The notes beneath the pieces are model-generated. The model did no database searches and had not been told where the DNA came from. It saw nothing but the letters and a program-made list of their open reading frames with translations. Made by a program: the position numbers and the translations under genes. Below are positions 35,616 to 46,921 of a stretch of 48,477 nt of DNA, in pieces; within the stretch, counting starts at the first letter, position 1, and the number at the start of each line of letters is the position of its first letter. The stretch comes from Pelagicoccus mobilis (GTDB lineage: Bacteria; Verrucomicrobiota; Verrucomicrobiia; Opitutales; Opitutaceae): NCBI RefSeq assembly GCF_016595505.1, contig NZ_JAENIL010000054.1, positions 1 to 48,477 on the forward strand, in the 5' to 3' direction.

Positions 35616-36188
35616 TCAACGCCACCCTTTTTCAAAATGTCCAATCCCACCTGCACTGCCAATGGCTGGCTTATCGCCTCCATCGCTCAAATCCACGAAG
35701 GGCAATACCGCGACCGACTTTTCTACCCCACTCGTTACGGTTCCTTCTCGCCCGCCTCCCTTGAAATAAAAGAAAACTGCCAGCGTCCCAAATATCAGAG
35801 TCGGCAATCCAGCTGCAAAAGCGAAAGCCATCCAATTCCGCTTACGTTGCTGTTTCTTCGGCACGGGTAAATCCCCGCGAGACTCTCGAGCCGCTTTCGT
35901 CGTTTTGATACCATCCGGTGTCAGCTCGAACGCCCAAGCTAAAATCAAGGCGACGGGAAAGCCTAGTACCAACATAATCACTACAAAACGAAACGCCCAA
36001 ACCGGAATTCCAAATCCTCCAAACGTCGCCGCCGCCACCTGGATGATCAACCATGCGACCACAGCATAAGTCACCGCCACACGTGTCACTTTTCGCTTTT
36101 TAAGTTCAGCGAAAAACGTGAGCTTATCCGGTAACTGTTTTGGAGATTCCGGCGGCTTTTCGGGAGGGGATTCTTCGGAAGAAGGCAT
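35616..36188 (-). pseudogene. Truncated membrane-anchor fragment of a TolB/TPR-type regulator-like protein
   Basis: From the ATG at 36188 it reads 190 aa. The start is a 'FFAELKKRKVTRVAVTYAVVAWLIIQ' cytoplasmic-helix segment, followed by two more helices ('FRFVVIMLVLGFPVALILAWAFELTPDGI', 'MAFAFAAGLPTLIFGTLAVFFYF') and 'KSVAVLPFVDLSDGGD'. Complete relatives continue from that point for several hundred residues with 'QEYFSDGL'-type and TPR sequence. Here the reading frame ends 17 residues later in unrelated sequence. It is therefore a 5' remnant, though the remaining anchor could still be made. The stop region overlaps a GCCAGGATGGCC-type repeat, a possible deletion endpoint. Confidence 0.72.
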
Positions 36189-36211
36189 GGTTCCGAGTCG
36201 GATAGGGCGGC

Positions 36212-36237
36212 AGTACGGGGAAGCGTTACCCCGTACT
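36212..36237. repeat. Perfect hairpin between TPR gene and anchor fragment
   Basis: AGTACGGGG-8 nt-CCCCGTACT, a 9-bp perfect stem, lies in the leader of the fragment and 72 nt after the TPR gene stop on the minus strand. No T run follows, so it is structural or a repeat, not a standard terminator. Confidence 0.5.
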
Positions 36238-36308
36238 CTAAAATTAGAAAATAGCTTCAAAGAAGTAGCGAGCACACTTTTCGCAAAACGCTCTTTCTTT
36301 GCTCCACC

Positions 36309-37880
36309 CTATTCCGATTGGTTTACCATTGCGAGTCCATCCACAGCTTGCGGGCGCCGCGGGTTACGCTCCACCGCTCTTCGATAGGCTGTTTCAGCTT
36401 CTTCGATACGGTCTAACTCCAACAAGGTTTTACCTAAAAGCTCAAAGGTTGGGACTACAGTCCGAGGAGGACCAAACTCCAATGGAAGCGCATCTTCCGC
36501 CCCAGCTGCCTTCCTCAGCAAAGCAACTCCCTCTTCAATTCTTCCATCCTTTACTGCCACCAATCCCGCAAGCTGATCCACCTGCAATGCCTTCCACGCT
36601 TTTGAAGGGCGTGGGCCCTCAATCAACTCGTTCGCCAGCGAACGATCACCTAGCTTCAATCCCACAAACGCATCGGAGACACGATAGCTGAACAGGATGT
36701 TATCATTCTCTTCACTCGGGATACTCTCAAGCGGCACCGCCCATCGAGGCCCATTTTGCCAGTCCTCGAAATCAACCAGGTGACGATAACGCATTCGATT
36801 GAAATACCACCACTCGCCGCCAGTTGCCTCTCCACCCATCACATACTCATGAGCAAGATCCATCAGTGCTTCCGCCTCTTCCTTCTGCCCCAGCATGAGG
36901 TAACCATAATGAAGCCAGCTTGGATAGTGCCCGCAAACGTTCGGCTTCTTTCCCTCCCGAATGGTTTCGGCGTCTTGTAGTTCTTTTGCCCGGATGTTAG
37001 CTGAAACCGTTCTATCCCACATCCCCAAGGCTACAAAGATGTGCGAAGTCATGTGTTGGGCATGAGCCGCATTGGGAGCTATCTCCGAATAAGCGTTGGC
37101 AGCGACCAAACCCAGAGAAGCGTGCACCGGATCGTCGAACGAATGGATAATGTAGTGCGCTGCCCCCGGATGCCGAGGATTCCGTTGAAAGACCGGCTGC
37201 ACCACAGCGGCCGCTTGCATGTAAGTCGTGAAATCTCGCTTCCCATTTCGACTCCCTAGGATCGAAAGTCCATAAAAGCTGCGAGCCTCGTCGTCCTCTG
37301 GATAAGCATCATGAAGCTTTCGCATCGCCCCCATGTAAGCACGGTCTCGCTTACGCTTTATCTCCGTGAGCACGAACTCCTTGCTCTGCCCATTGCTGCA
37401 CATTTCCTTTTCGACGAACTCTTCACTTGGCCCCTTCAAAGCCAGCAGAGTCTCAATCGCATCCAAGTACATCCGTTCTCGCTCGGTCTTAGCCTTAAGC
37501 AGTCTTTCTTTCCTAGTGGGAGCAAGCTTCTCGAGAGCAGCTTGCATCTCCTCTGCCATGTACACCGACCAAATCGGCCGATTATAGGTCATCGCTTCCC
37601 CCCAATACGCCAACACGAAATTCGGATCAATCTCTTGAGCCTCCCTGAACGCCGACGCAGCTTGCTTGTATTCAAAACTGTGAAGCAAAAGGACTCCGCG
37701 ATAAAAGGCATCCTGAGCTTCTGTGGCTCCTGAATTGGGAAAATGGATTGCTCCAAGTTCTGGATAATCAACGATCCCATCAAAGGATTCATCCGTACCC
37801 ACAATCCCTTTACCGACTGATGGCGTCAGCGATACAACAAAGATGATTACAACGACTCCAAACTTAGTATACACGTTCAT
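36309..37880 (-). CDS. Exported TPR-repeat protein, function unknown
   Basis: A signal peptide of about 23 residues is followed by TPR-like helices. An N-terminal repeat (about 55-95, 'AFYRGVLLLHSFEYKQAASAFREAQEIDPNFVLAYWGEAMTYN') and a C-terminal repeat (about 480-515, 'LLGKTLLELDRIEEAETAYRRAVERNPRRPQAVDGLA') are clear. The middle holds His-rich family motifs 'HYIIHSFDDPVHASLGL' and 'HAQHMTSHIFVALGMWD', which might bind a metal. This is inference. At 523 aa it appears complete. It lies between two decayed copies of an anchor gene whose complete forms also carry TPRs, hinting that the whole block is a rearranged TPR region. Confidence 0.82.
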   Translation of the reverse strand: MNVYTKFGVVVIIFVVSLTPSVGKGIVGTDESFDGIVDYPELGAIHFPNSGATEAQDAFYRGVLLLHSFEYKQAASAFREAQEIDPNFVLAYWGEAMTYNRPIWSVYMAEEMQAALEKLAPTRKERLLKAKTERERMYLDAIETLLALKGPSEEFVEKEMCSNGQSKEFVLTEIKRKRDRAYMGAMRKLHDAYPEDDEARSFYGLSILGSRNGKRDFTTYMQAAAVVQPVFQRNPRHPGAAHYIIHSFDDPVHASLGLVAANAYSEIAPNAAHAQHMTSHIFVALGMWDRTVSANIRAKELQDAETIREGKKPNVCGHYPSWLHYGYLMLGQKEEAEALMDLAHEYVMGGEATGGEWWYFNRMRYRHLVDFEDWQNGPRWAVPLESIPSEENDNILFSYRVSDAFVGLKLGDRSLANELIEGPRPSKAWKALQVDQLAGLVAVKDGRIEEGVALLRKAAGAEDALPLEFGPPRTVVPTFELLGKTLLELDRIEEAETAYRRAVERNPRRPQAVDGLAMVNQSE

Positions 37881-37899
37881 AGATAGAGAGGGCTAAGAG

Positions 37900-38298
37900 T
37901 TACAGCAGTTCGCTAGAGGACCACCCATTCGTGAGTCCCAACGGACAAAATTGAAGAAAAACGAAAACGCAGGAGGCTGCACACGATCCTCGTAGTTTAA
38001 ATTCTAATACAAAAAGCACCCAACACTTCCGAAAAACATTACTTCGCGATGAGGGTGCCCCATACAGTTTCGCCAATGAGGTTCCAAACGCGGGCGACCG
38101 ATCCAAAATTGGCGGCCTGCAAAGGCTTGGGAAAGCCGCCATAGCTATTGGCAGAAACGAACAGGGTACAACCGCATACTTGATCGCAATCCGGAGAAGC
38201 TGGCCCCGACGCAACTCCGCAAAAAAGGTGCGCGACTCCGGTTCAGAAACACGATTTTCCGGAGCCTCATAGTTAGGGGTATCTTCGGAAGGAGGCAT
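37900..38298 (-). pseudogene. Second decayed copy of the FFAEL membrane-anchor gene
   Basis: From the ATG at 38298 it starts 'MPPSEDTPNYEAP' and contains 'RTFFAELRRGQLLRIAIKYAVV', clearly related to 'FFAELKKRKVTRVAVTYAVV' of the fragment at 35616-36188. Homology then breaks within the first helix ('PCSFLPIAMAAF') and continues as low-complexity residue runs typical of out-of-frame reading. DNA upstream of both starts is also alike (TTCCGAGT.GGATAG.G), so the copies arose by duplication including the leader. It is unlikely to make a functional product. Confidence 0.7.
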
Positions 38299-40981
<2,683 letters not shown>

Positions 40982-40984
40982 ACT

Positions 40985-41007
40985 GTAGGCCGCCGCGCCG
41001 AGGCGGC
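40985..41007. repeat. GTAGG-type GC palindrome
   Basis: GTAG followed by GCCGCC-7 nt-GGCGGC directly after the icd stop and before its terminator. Same family as 28466 and 43597. Confidence 0.55.
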
Positions 41008-41029
41008 ATCAACCAAACCATTTCCCCAA

Positions 41030-41058
41030 GGGCAGCCCTCACCGGCTGCCCTTTTTTA
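41030..41058 (+). terminator. Rho-independent terminator of icd
   Basis: Stem GGGCAGCC/GGCTGCCC with loop CTCACC is followed by TTTTTT, 49 nt after the icd stop. Confidence 0.92.
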
Positions 41059-41128
41059 TTCGAGAATTGAAGATCGCAAACAACTTCAGGAATCCCTAGC
41101 TCCATTTACAGCGAATACGTACTTCAGG

Positions 41129-43492
41129 ATGCGACTCAAACAACTCTTCTTCACTCTCTTCATTCCCCTGGCTTACTGGTCACTCCCTGCCCAAGGGTCC
41201 TATACCTACCGATTCGGCGAAGGAAATTACTCCAGCATGGATCAAAGCCTCAGTCCGATTTCAGACGTCATCAAGATTGCAGCAGGAACGGACCATACCC
41301 TTTTTCTTAAATCTGACGGAACCCTTTGGTCGGCAGGCGGAAACCAGTTTGGGCAACTGGGCGACGGTAGCATAAACAACCGACCCTACCCCCAACAAAT
41401 TGCATCCGATGTTCGCGATATGGCAGCCGGTCACTACTCCAGCCTTTGGGTCAAAAACGATGGTAACCTCTGGACCTGCGGAGCGAATGAGCGTACTCAG
41501 ATTGGAGGATCAACCTCGACCGGTCGCTGGCAACCTCAAGCAATCGCCAACTCAGTCAAAGCCGTTTTCGCGGGAGCAAACCATAACCTATACTTAAAAA
41601 GTGACGACACGCTCTGGGCCCTCGGATTCACAAACACGCCAACCCAGATCGCAGAAAACGTACGGAATGCAGCAGCTGGCGAATTCCATACATTGTATGT
41701 GAAAAACGATGACACTCTCTGGGGGCTCGGCTACGACTCCAACGGAGTCCGAATCGTCACCAACTTCGTTCAACAATCCAATCCCCGCATTTTAGCCATC
41801 AACGTTTCCAAAGTCTCCGCAGGCTCCAACCATTCTCTTATACTGAAAAAGGACGGCACGCTCTGGGGCGAAGGAATGAACCAGTCCGGCGAACTAGGTA
41901 CTGGAAACACAAATCCCGTACCGGCCTACCAGTTGATCGCCTCAAATGTCACCGATTTCAGCGTCTACGGCAATGCGAGCGCCTACGTTCAATCCAATGG
42001 ACAGGCCATGGCTATGGGCGCTGCAGTACTCGATCCGAACAACTCTTCCAATCTGCTCCAAGCAACGCCTGTCGCCCAAGACGCAACGGCGGTCTCACTG
42101 GGTGGCCAACATGGCCTATGGATCGACTCGAACACCGAGCTCAACGCGTCAGGATCTAATCCAGTGGGTCAACTCGCTTCCGAAGCCTCCCCTCCTCCAG
42201 GAAACTTTCTCTTAGTCGGGGATAACATCAAGTATGTATCCAACGGAGGAGGACAGGCCTTATTTATCGACGAGGACGGCAATCTCTGGGGAGCTGGCAA
42301 AAACGAATTCGGAGCCTTAGGCGATGGTAGCCAAATAGACCGCACAATCCCAATTCTCATCGACTCCAACGTCTCCGCCGCTTCAGCAGGAAGCTACTAC
42401 TCGCTCTACCTTAAAGACGATAATACCCTTTGGGCAATGGGTGCAAACTGGTACAACAACCTTGGCTCGTCTGTAGAACATCCACAACTCACCCCCATCA
42501 AAATCGCTGACGATGTACAACGCTTCGTAGCAGAATTTGAAAGGACCTACTTCGTGACCACAGATGGGACGCTTTGGGGTCTAGGTGCCAATATTCTCGG
42601 TCGGGATCACTTGGGCAATAGTTCCGACTCTCCCACTCCTACCAAAATCCTCGAGGATGTGATCTCCATCGATAGCAGCGGCAAGCTTTCAGTTTTTGTT
42701 ACCAGCGACGGAACAGCTTGGGGTACAGGATTGGATCGTTATCGATATGGCATATCCAACACCTCCCAGAGCGGAAATTTGTACCCAGTTTTCCAGGACG
42801 TTTCTAAAGCCAGCGTTGGAGCGATCCATGTCCTCTACTTGAAAACAAACGGAGAGCTATGGGGAGCAGGGGCGAACGACTATGGCCAATTGGGTCTCGG
42901 ATTCGGCCACTCAAATGTACCAGTGCTTATCGCAAAAGACGTCATCAACGCCCAAGCGTTCGGATCATCCACTCGCTACCTAAAGTCCGATGGTACCCTT
43001 TGGGGGCTCGGTTTAGGGATCTCCACTCCCAGCCATCCAAACATCAGTCAGCCTGCACGCACTCCAGTTCTCATAGCCAGCCAAGTGCTGTCCTTTTCCG
43101 GATCCCTTGTCATCAGCTCCGCTCCACACAACGCTGACGAAGACCTAGATGGCCACCCCACGCTATTCGATCCCAACGACACAAATCCGCACAACCCGCT
43201 AACCGATTCTGATGGCGACTACGTCCCGGACACATACGCAGCCCCGTACACTCCTGCGAACTACTCGCCGCGAATCGTGCTCTATTCCCAAACAAGCAAA
43301 ACACTCTCGGTTTCGACTCCCGTAGCCCCCGGTTACCTCTACTATTTCGAAGGTTCCAACGATCTGCAAAATTGGGAACAAGTCGAAGAAACCGCTTCAT
43401 CTTCCCAAACCTTTTCCTCGCCTCAAACCGAAGCGAAACTCGACCTACCAACTGGATACAAATTCTACAGGCTCGTTTCTGAACTGCGGTAA
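41129..43492 (+). CDS. Exported RCC1-repeat (beta-propeller) protein
   Basis: Secreted or surface protein of 787 aa. After a signal peptide (about 23 residues) come at least eleven RCC1-type units of about 45-55 residues, each with the pattern 'A.G..H.L.LKSDGTLW..G.N..GQLGDG' (e.g. 'GTDHTLFLKSDGTLWSAGGNQFGQLGDGS'). They build one or two seven-bladed propellers, probably for binding a protein or glycan. A calcium-loop-like stretch 'DEDLDGHPTLFDPNDTNP..DSDGDYVPD' follows near 670-710. A C-terminal domain ends 'GYLYYFEGSNDLQNWEQ...FYRLVSEL', the tail form of verrucomicrobial exported proteins. No enzyme motif is seen. ATG is preceded immediately by AGG. It is monocistronic. Confidence 0.88.
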   Translation: MRLKQLFFTLFIPLAYWSLPAQGSYTYRFGEGNYSSMDQSLSPISDVIKIAAGTDHTLFLKSDGTLWSAGGNQFGQLGDGSINNRPYPQQIASDVRDMAAGHYSSLWVKNDGNLWTCGANERTQIGGSTSTGRWQPQAIANSVKAVFAGANHNLYLKSDDTLWALGFTNTPTQIAENVRNAAAGEFHTLYVKNDDTLWGLGYDSNGVRIVTNFVQQSNPRILAINVSKVSAGSNHSLILKKDGTLWGEGMNQSGELGTGNTNPVPAYQLIASNVTDFSVYGNASAYVQSNGQAMAMGAAVLDPNNSSNLLQATPVAQDATAVSLGGQHGLWIDSNTELNASGSNPVGQLASEASPPPGNFLLVGDNIKYVSNGGGQALFIDEDGNLWGAGKNEFGALGDGSQIDRTIPILIDSNVSAASAGSYYSLYLKDDNTLWAMGANWYNNLGSSVEHPQLTPIKIADDVQRFVAEFERTYFVTTDGTLWGLGANILGRDHLGNSSDSPTPTKILEDVISIDSSGKLSVFVTSDGTAWGTGLDRYRYGISNTSQSGNLYPVFQDVSKASVGAIHVLYLKTNGELWGAGANDYGQLGLGFGHSNVPVLIAKDVINAQAFGSSTRYLKSDGTLWGLGLGISTPSHPNISQPARTPVLIASQVLSFSGSLVISSAPHNADEDLDGHPTLFDPNDTNPHNPLTDSDGDYVPDTYAAPYTPANYSPRIVLYSQTSKTLSVSTPVAPGYLYYFEGSNDLQNWEQVEETASSSQTFSSPQTEAKLDLPTGYKFYRLVSELR

Positions 43493-43596
43493 CCAAGCCC
43501 GGTCCAAAAACGACGCCCGCATCGACCACGTCAACCACCGCGTCACACCTAGAGCGCTACTCTTTAGAATTGGCGTAATCTTCCTAAGGTCGGAAG

Positions 43597-43622
43597 GTAG
43601 GGCGGCCTCGCCGCAGGCCGCC
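43597..43622. repeat. GTAGG-type GC palindrome (perfect stem)
   Basis: GGTAG then GGCGGCCT-6 nt-AGGCCGCC, an 8-bp perfect stem. It is the best-formed member of the dispersed family and lies in the gap before the ATPase unit. Confidence 0.65.
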
Positions 43623-43706
43623 GTGGAGCTTTTACCCTGCAATGCGATTCTCGCCTTAGCTCACACAATAGTCGGAAAACATCTTAATACACATTATTAA
43701 TTAAAG

Positions 43707-43740
43707 TATACTTGCACTAAAACCATCATTTTGTGTAATT
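43707..43740 (+). promoter_or_regulatory. AT-rich promoter region of the ATPase-peptidase unit
   Basis: TATACT at 43707-43712 could be a -10 with a 28-nt leader. TTGCAC (43712) with GTAATT (43735) at 17 bp is an alternative that would give an almost leaderless mRNA. The surrounding 80 bp are much AT-richer than the rest of the window. Confidence 0.35.
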
Positions 43741-43746
43741 TCCCTC

Positions 43747-45183
43747 ATGAGAATCCCACAAAGCGATCTTTTGGCCGTTCTGAGGAATTACAACCCATGG
43801 TGGCAAAACCAGCCGCTTCCTGACCTTCCAAACTGGAAACGTGCCGCTTACTACAAGATTGCTGCTTGGGCTGCCGAACCTCCAGCAGGCAGAGCTCTAC
43901 TTCTTAGCGGAGCCCGCCAGGTGGGCAAAACGACCCTTTTCCTACAAGCGATCCAGGAGCTACTAGACCAAAAGATTCCTCCAGGAAACATCCTCTATGC
44001 CACTCTCGATCACCCTCTTCTCAAACTCGCAGGCCTGGAACAAATCCTTGAAGCATGGCAAGAACGCGAACCACGGCGCGAAGGCCCTCTCTACCTGTTT
44101 ATTGACGAAATCCAATCAGCCAAGGACTGGCAAACTTGGATCAAACATCAGGTCGACTTTCACAAAGGACAACGGAGAATCGCAGTCACAGGTTCAGCCA
44201 CTCCACTCGTAACCGAAAACCAAGAATCGGGCGTCGGGCGTTGGCAAACCATCAAGCTGGCGACGCTCTCCTTCTACGAGTATCTGCAAATCCGCAGCGA
44301 ACCCGTGCCTACACTTCCTCAAATCCGGTCGCTTCGACAACTGTTCGATTGGAAGGAGTCTAACTTTCAAGAAGTCTCGCACGTCGCTCGCCCCATAATC
44401 GCCCTCTTTCACGAGTACCTTCTCCGAAGTGGTTTCCCTCAGTGCTCAACGATTTCAAGTATCACGCTATCACAAAAACTTCTCCGGGAAGACATTGTAG
44501 ACAAGGTACTCAAACGCGACATGACCGCACTTTTCGGTGTTAGACGCGTGCTCGAGATCGAGCAAGTGTTCCTCTACCTTTGCATGCACGATGGCGGACT
44601 ACTCGATCTACAAGAACTCTGTCAGAGCCTGGAACTCAAGCGTCCGACTGTATCCAATTTCATAGACCTTCTCGAAGCAACACACCTCATCTACCGACTC
44701 AGACCATACGGCTACGGCAAGCAGATCTTGCGAGCGAAATCCAAGGTATACCTTGCGGATGCCGCCATTTCGCCAAGCACGCTTCTGAAAGGGAAAAGTC
44801 TCTTAGACGATCCGATCGCTCTCGGCCAGGCAGCAGAAACAGCCTTCTTCAAACATCTCTTCACTCGCTACTACGATCAAACGCTCGGCTTTTCTTATTG
44901 GCAGAACAAGAAAAAGGAGGAGGTCGATTTGATTGTAGATCTCGCGGGTCGTAGAACCGTCCCATTCGAAATCAAATACCGATCTCCTAACCACACCAAG
45001 ACCAAGGCCTTTCCTGCCATGCAAGAGTTTTGCCAGAATCAAAAGATCGAAAAAGGGTATATCATCACGCGTGAAATCGACGACTTTAAAACGCTGCAAC
45101 TGTCAGAAAACCTGCGTATCCAAAAAATTCCAGCAGCGCTAGCGTGCTATTGGCTCGGTCAATCCGAGATCGATCGTCTTTAG
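43747..45183 (+). CDS. AAA-type ATPase with DUF4143 and nuclease-like C-terminus
   Basis: P-loop ATPase of the AAA_14/DUF4143 group (478 aa). Walker A is 'SGARQVGKTT' (54-63), Walker B 'LYLFIDEIQ' (115-123), and a sensor-like 'VTGSATPLV' follows. The middle part is winged-helix-like ('RPTVSNFIDLLEATHLIYRLRPY'). The C-terminus has a PD-(D/E)xK-type pattern, 'EEVDLIVDLAGRRTVPFEIKY', common to these proteins, in which the fold may bind DNA without cutting. Their cellular role is unknown. Here it heads a tight unit with a membrane M48 peptidase (10 bp downstream) and an 86-aa protein. AT-rich upstream DNA differs from the surroundings and may mark acquisition. Confidence 0.9.
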   Translation: MRIPQSDLLAVLRNYNPWWQNQPLPDLPNWKRAAYYKIAAWAAEPPAGRALLLSGARQVGKTTLFLQAIQELLDQKIPPGNILYATLDHPLLKLAGLEQILEAWQEREPRREGPLYLFIDEIQSAKDWQTWIKHQVDFHKGQRRIAVTGSATPLVTENQESGVGRWQTIKLATLSFYEYLQIRSEPVPTLPQIRSLRQLFDWKESNFQEVSHVARPIIALFHEYLLRSGFPQCSTISSITLSQKLLREDIVDKVLKRDMTALFGVRRVLEIEQVFLYLCMHDGGLLDLQELCQSLELKRPTVSNFIDLLEATHLIYRLRPYGYGKQILRAKSKVYLADAAISPSTLLKGKSLLDDPIALGQAAETAFFKHLFTRYYDQTLGFSYWQNKKKEEVDLIVDLAGRRTVPFEIKYRSPNHTKTKAFPAMQEFCQNQKIEKGYIITREIDDFKTLQLSENLRIQKIPAALACYWLGQSEIDRL

Positions 45184-45193
45184 AGAATTCAAA

Positions 45194-46459
45194 ATGCCCC
45201 CCTCCCCCGCACTCCTCCAAGCCCGATCCAACAAGTATGCTCGCATCGACTACGCGACCATCGGTCTACTCCTAGCGATAAACCTTTTCCTGCTCTATCA
45301 GATCATAATCCAGAGCTCGATCTACTCAGTATTCGTTTCCTGCATACTTCTCGCCTTATCGTACGCGATCCATCTAAGTTTTACCCACGGTCTCTTTAAA
45401 CTCCCCAAAGCTCGCATCATCGAGTTTGGCTCCACTCAAAAGATTGGCCGCTACCAAGCCGGAAAAATCTACCTGATGATGCGCGAACTTCTCGCGCCCC
45501 ATAAAGGAAAGGAGCAGCCAAAAACGTACATCACCTTTCAGAAATACGACGGTGCCTTCGTGCTCAACAGCCTCTTTTTCAATTTCGTTCGTCCCCTCAA
45601 CGCTGTTTATATCTCACACCATCTCTTTCAGATTCTCAAAGCGGGCGAAGTCAAAGCCATCCTCGCTCACGAGCTCGCTCATTTCTATGAGTACATTCGA
45701 CCGCTCAACCGTGTTCGGTTCGCACTGATGAGCTTCAATGCTCTCTTCCCGATCTACCTCTCCTTAAACCAAGGACAGATCTCCTTTTGGAAAGCGCTTC
45801 TCACTTGGTTCGTCTTCTCTGCCATTTTCAACCGACTGACAAACCTCTGGCTCAGCCGGACGTCCCAAGATCACGAATACCTCTGCGACCTCTCTGCCGC
45901 CAAACGCTACGGTGTCCTAAACATCGTTAACGGGCTTTTCGGCGTCGTGAAAACAGCTGAAATCCAGGCCCAGCTCTACAAGGCTCTCCTGACTCGTATT
46001 CGCAACGACAATACTCTGTCTATCAAGGATCTCGAGGAACTGGTCTCCCATTGCGAATCGGAACTCCCGAGCAAAGCGATCGGGGAACGAGACATAGAAC
46101 GCCTCGTGCGGAAAATAATGGGCGACCACAAAGTCCGCGACCTACGAAAACGCCTTTCAAAAGAGGAGCAAAAAGCGGAAGAGAAGGAAATACAAGGGAT
46201 CGTCGAGCGACTCATGCTCTCCCACGACTTCAAGGTTCTCGACTGGAAGCGATTTGACTACGTCATTCCTGACGGGCGCCTCAATCCCAGCGAATACGAA
46301 CGCCTCATTCGCACATTGGAAGCGAAGCCAGACCACCAGCTTTTCGATATGGCCACAGACAATCCGGACTTCACTAAGAAATCTTCCCACCCAACTGTTG
46401 CACAACGTATCCAATTTCTTGAACATGCTCGTAGGGCCGACCCAGCCATAGCGCTTTAA
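45194..46459 (+). CDS. Membrane-anchored M48-family zinc metallopeptidase
   Basis: Integral inner-membrane protease related to HtpX/Ste24. Two N-terminal helices (about 22-62) precede the catalytic domain with H159-E-L-A-H163 and a third ligand Glu228 in 'DHEYLCD', with Asp232 four residues on as in the family. Further hydrophobic segments at about 175-215 fit the M48 layout. The C-terminal 150 residues form a charged helical region ('RKRLSKEEQKAEEKEIQGIVERL') ending with 'HPTVAQRIQFL', the usual M48 C-terminal motif. At 421 aa it is longer than HtpX. It is 10 bp after the ATPase gene and 6 bp before a small gene, so translation may be coupled. Confidence 0.9.
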   Translation: MPPSPALLQARSNKYARIDYATIGLLLAINLFLLYQIIIQSSIYSVFVSCILLALSYAIHLSFTHGLFKLPKARIIEFGSTQKIGRYQAGKIYLMMRELLAPHKGKEQPKTYITFQKYDGAFVLNSLFFNFVRPLNAVYISHHLFQILKAGEVKAILAHELAHFYEYIRPLNRVRFALMSFNALFPIYLSLNQGQISFWKALLTWFVFSAIFNRLTNLWLSRTSQDHEYLCDLSAAKRYGVLNIVNGLFGVVKTAEIQAQLYKALLTRIRNDNTLSIKDLEELVSHCESELPSKAIGERDIERLVRKIMGDHKVRDLRKRLSKEEQKAEEKEIQGIVERLMLSHDFKVLDWKRFDYVIPDGRLNPSEYERLIRTLEAKPDHQLFDMATDNPDFTKKSSHPTVAQRIQFLEHARRADPAIAL

Positions 46460-46465
46460 GCCAAC

Positions 46466-46726
46466 ATGCAGTCACCAGAGGTTACGCGCTTGATTCGTTG
46501 GTTCGAAAATGACGGATCCGACACCCTAGTCGGCGAAGCCCCGCTTTCGGGCCCCACTCTTTCCGAGCTCCAGGAACTCTTCGAAGTACCAACCGACGAC
46601 CCCATGTACGACTGTTTTCCGGTAGCAGAAAAACACCGCGTTTTCATCGAAAGCCACGCCTCTCTGTCGCTCGATTTCGATCGTTTCGACTATTTCCTAG
46701 AAGCTGACGCAGAGCCGCAAACTTAA
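46466..46726 (+). CDS. Small acidic protein, unknown (resembles DUF7683-type proteins)
   Basis: An 86-aa acidic soluble protein with no signal peptide. It starts 6 bp after the peptidase stop, so it is part of the same unit. The core 'LSELQELFEVPTDDPMYDCFPV' recalls the short DUF7683 family ('..LFG...DDPLY.CYP..'), small proteins sometimes found near polymorphic toxin immunity genes; I recall this pattern but cannot verify it. It may be an accessory or modulator of the peptidase/ATPase pair. Confidence 0.65.
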   Translation: MQSPEVTRLIRWFENDGSDTLVGEAPLSGPTLSELQELFEVPTDDPMYDCFPVAEKHRVFIESHASLSLDFDRFDYFLEADAEPQT

Positions 46727-46731
46727 CACAA

Positions 46732-46891
46732 CAAAACGTGGTCCTATAAAAGCACTACAGGACATTCGCTACAAACTGATGGCTCGACCTGACTTTAGGC
46801 CCCTTATACCACCAACTATAACGGTTTAGGGCATTCTAGCTCAACAATCACGCCCGAGTCCCGTAAACCAAAGAGCATCTACCACGTTTTG
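46732..46891. repeat. 160-bp interval bounded by an 11-bp inverted repeat
   Basis: CAAAACGTGGT at 46732-46742 is mirrored exactly by ACCACGTTTTG at 46881-46891. The 138-bp interior has no gene. It could be a small non-autonomous element or a chance pair; no target duplication is obvious. Confidence 0.35.
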
Positions 46892-46921
46892 GACGTAGGA
46901 AACCGGCACCAACATTACTCC

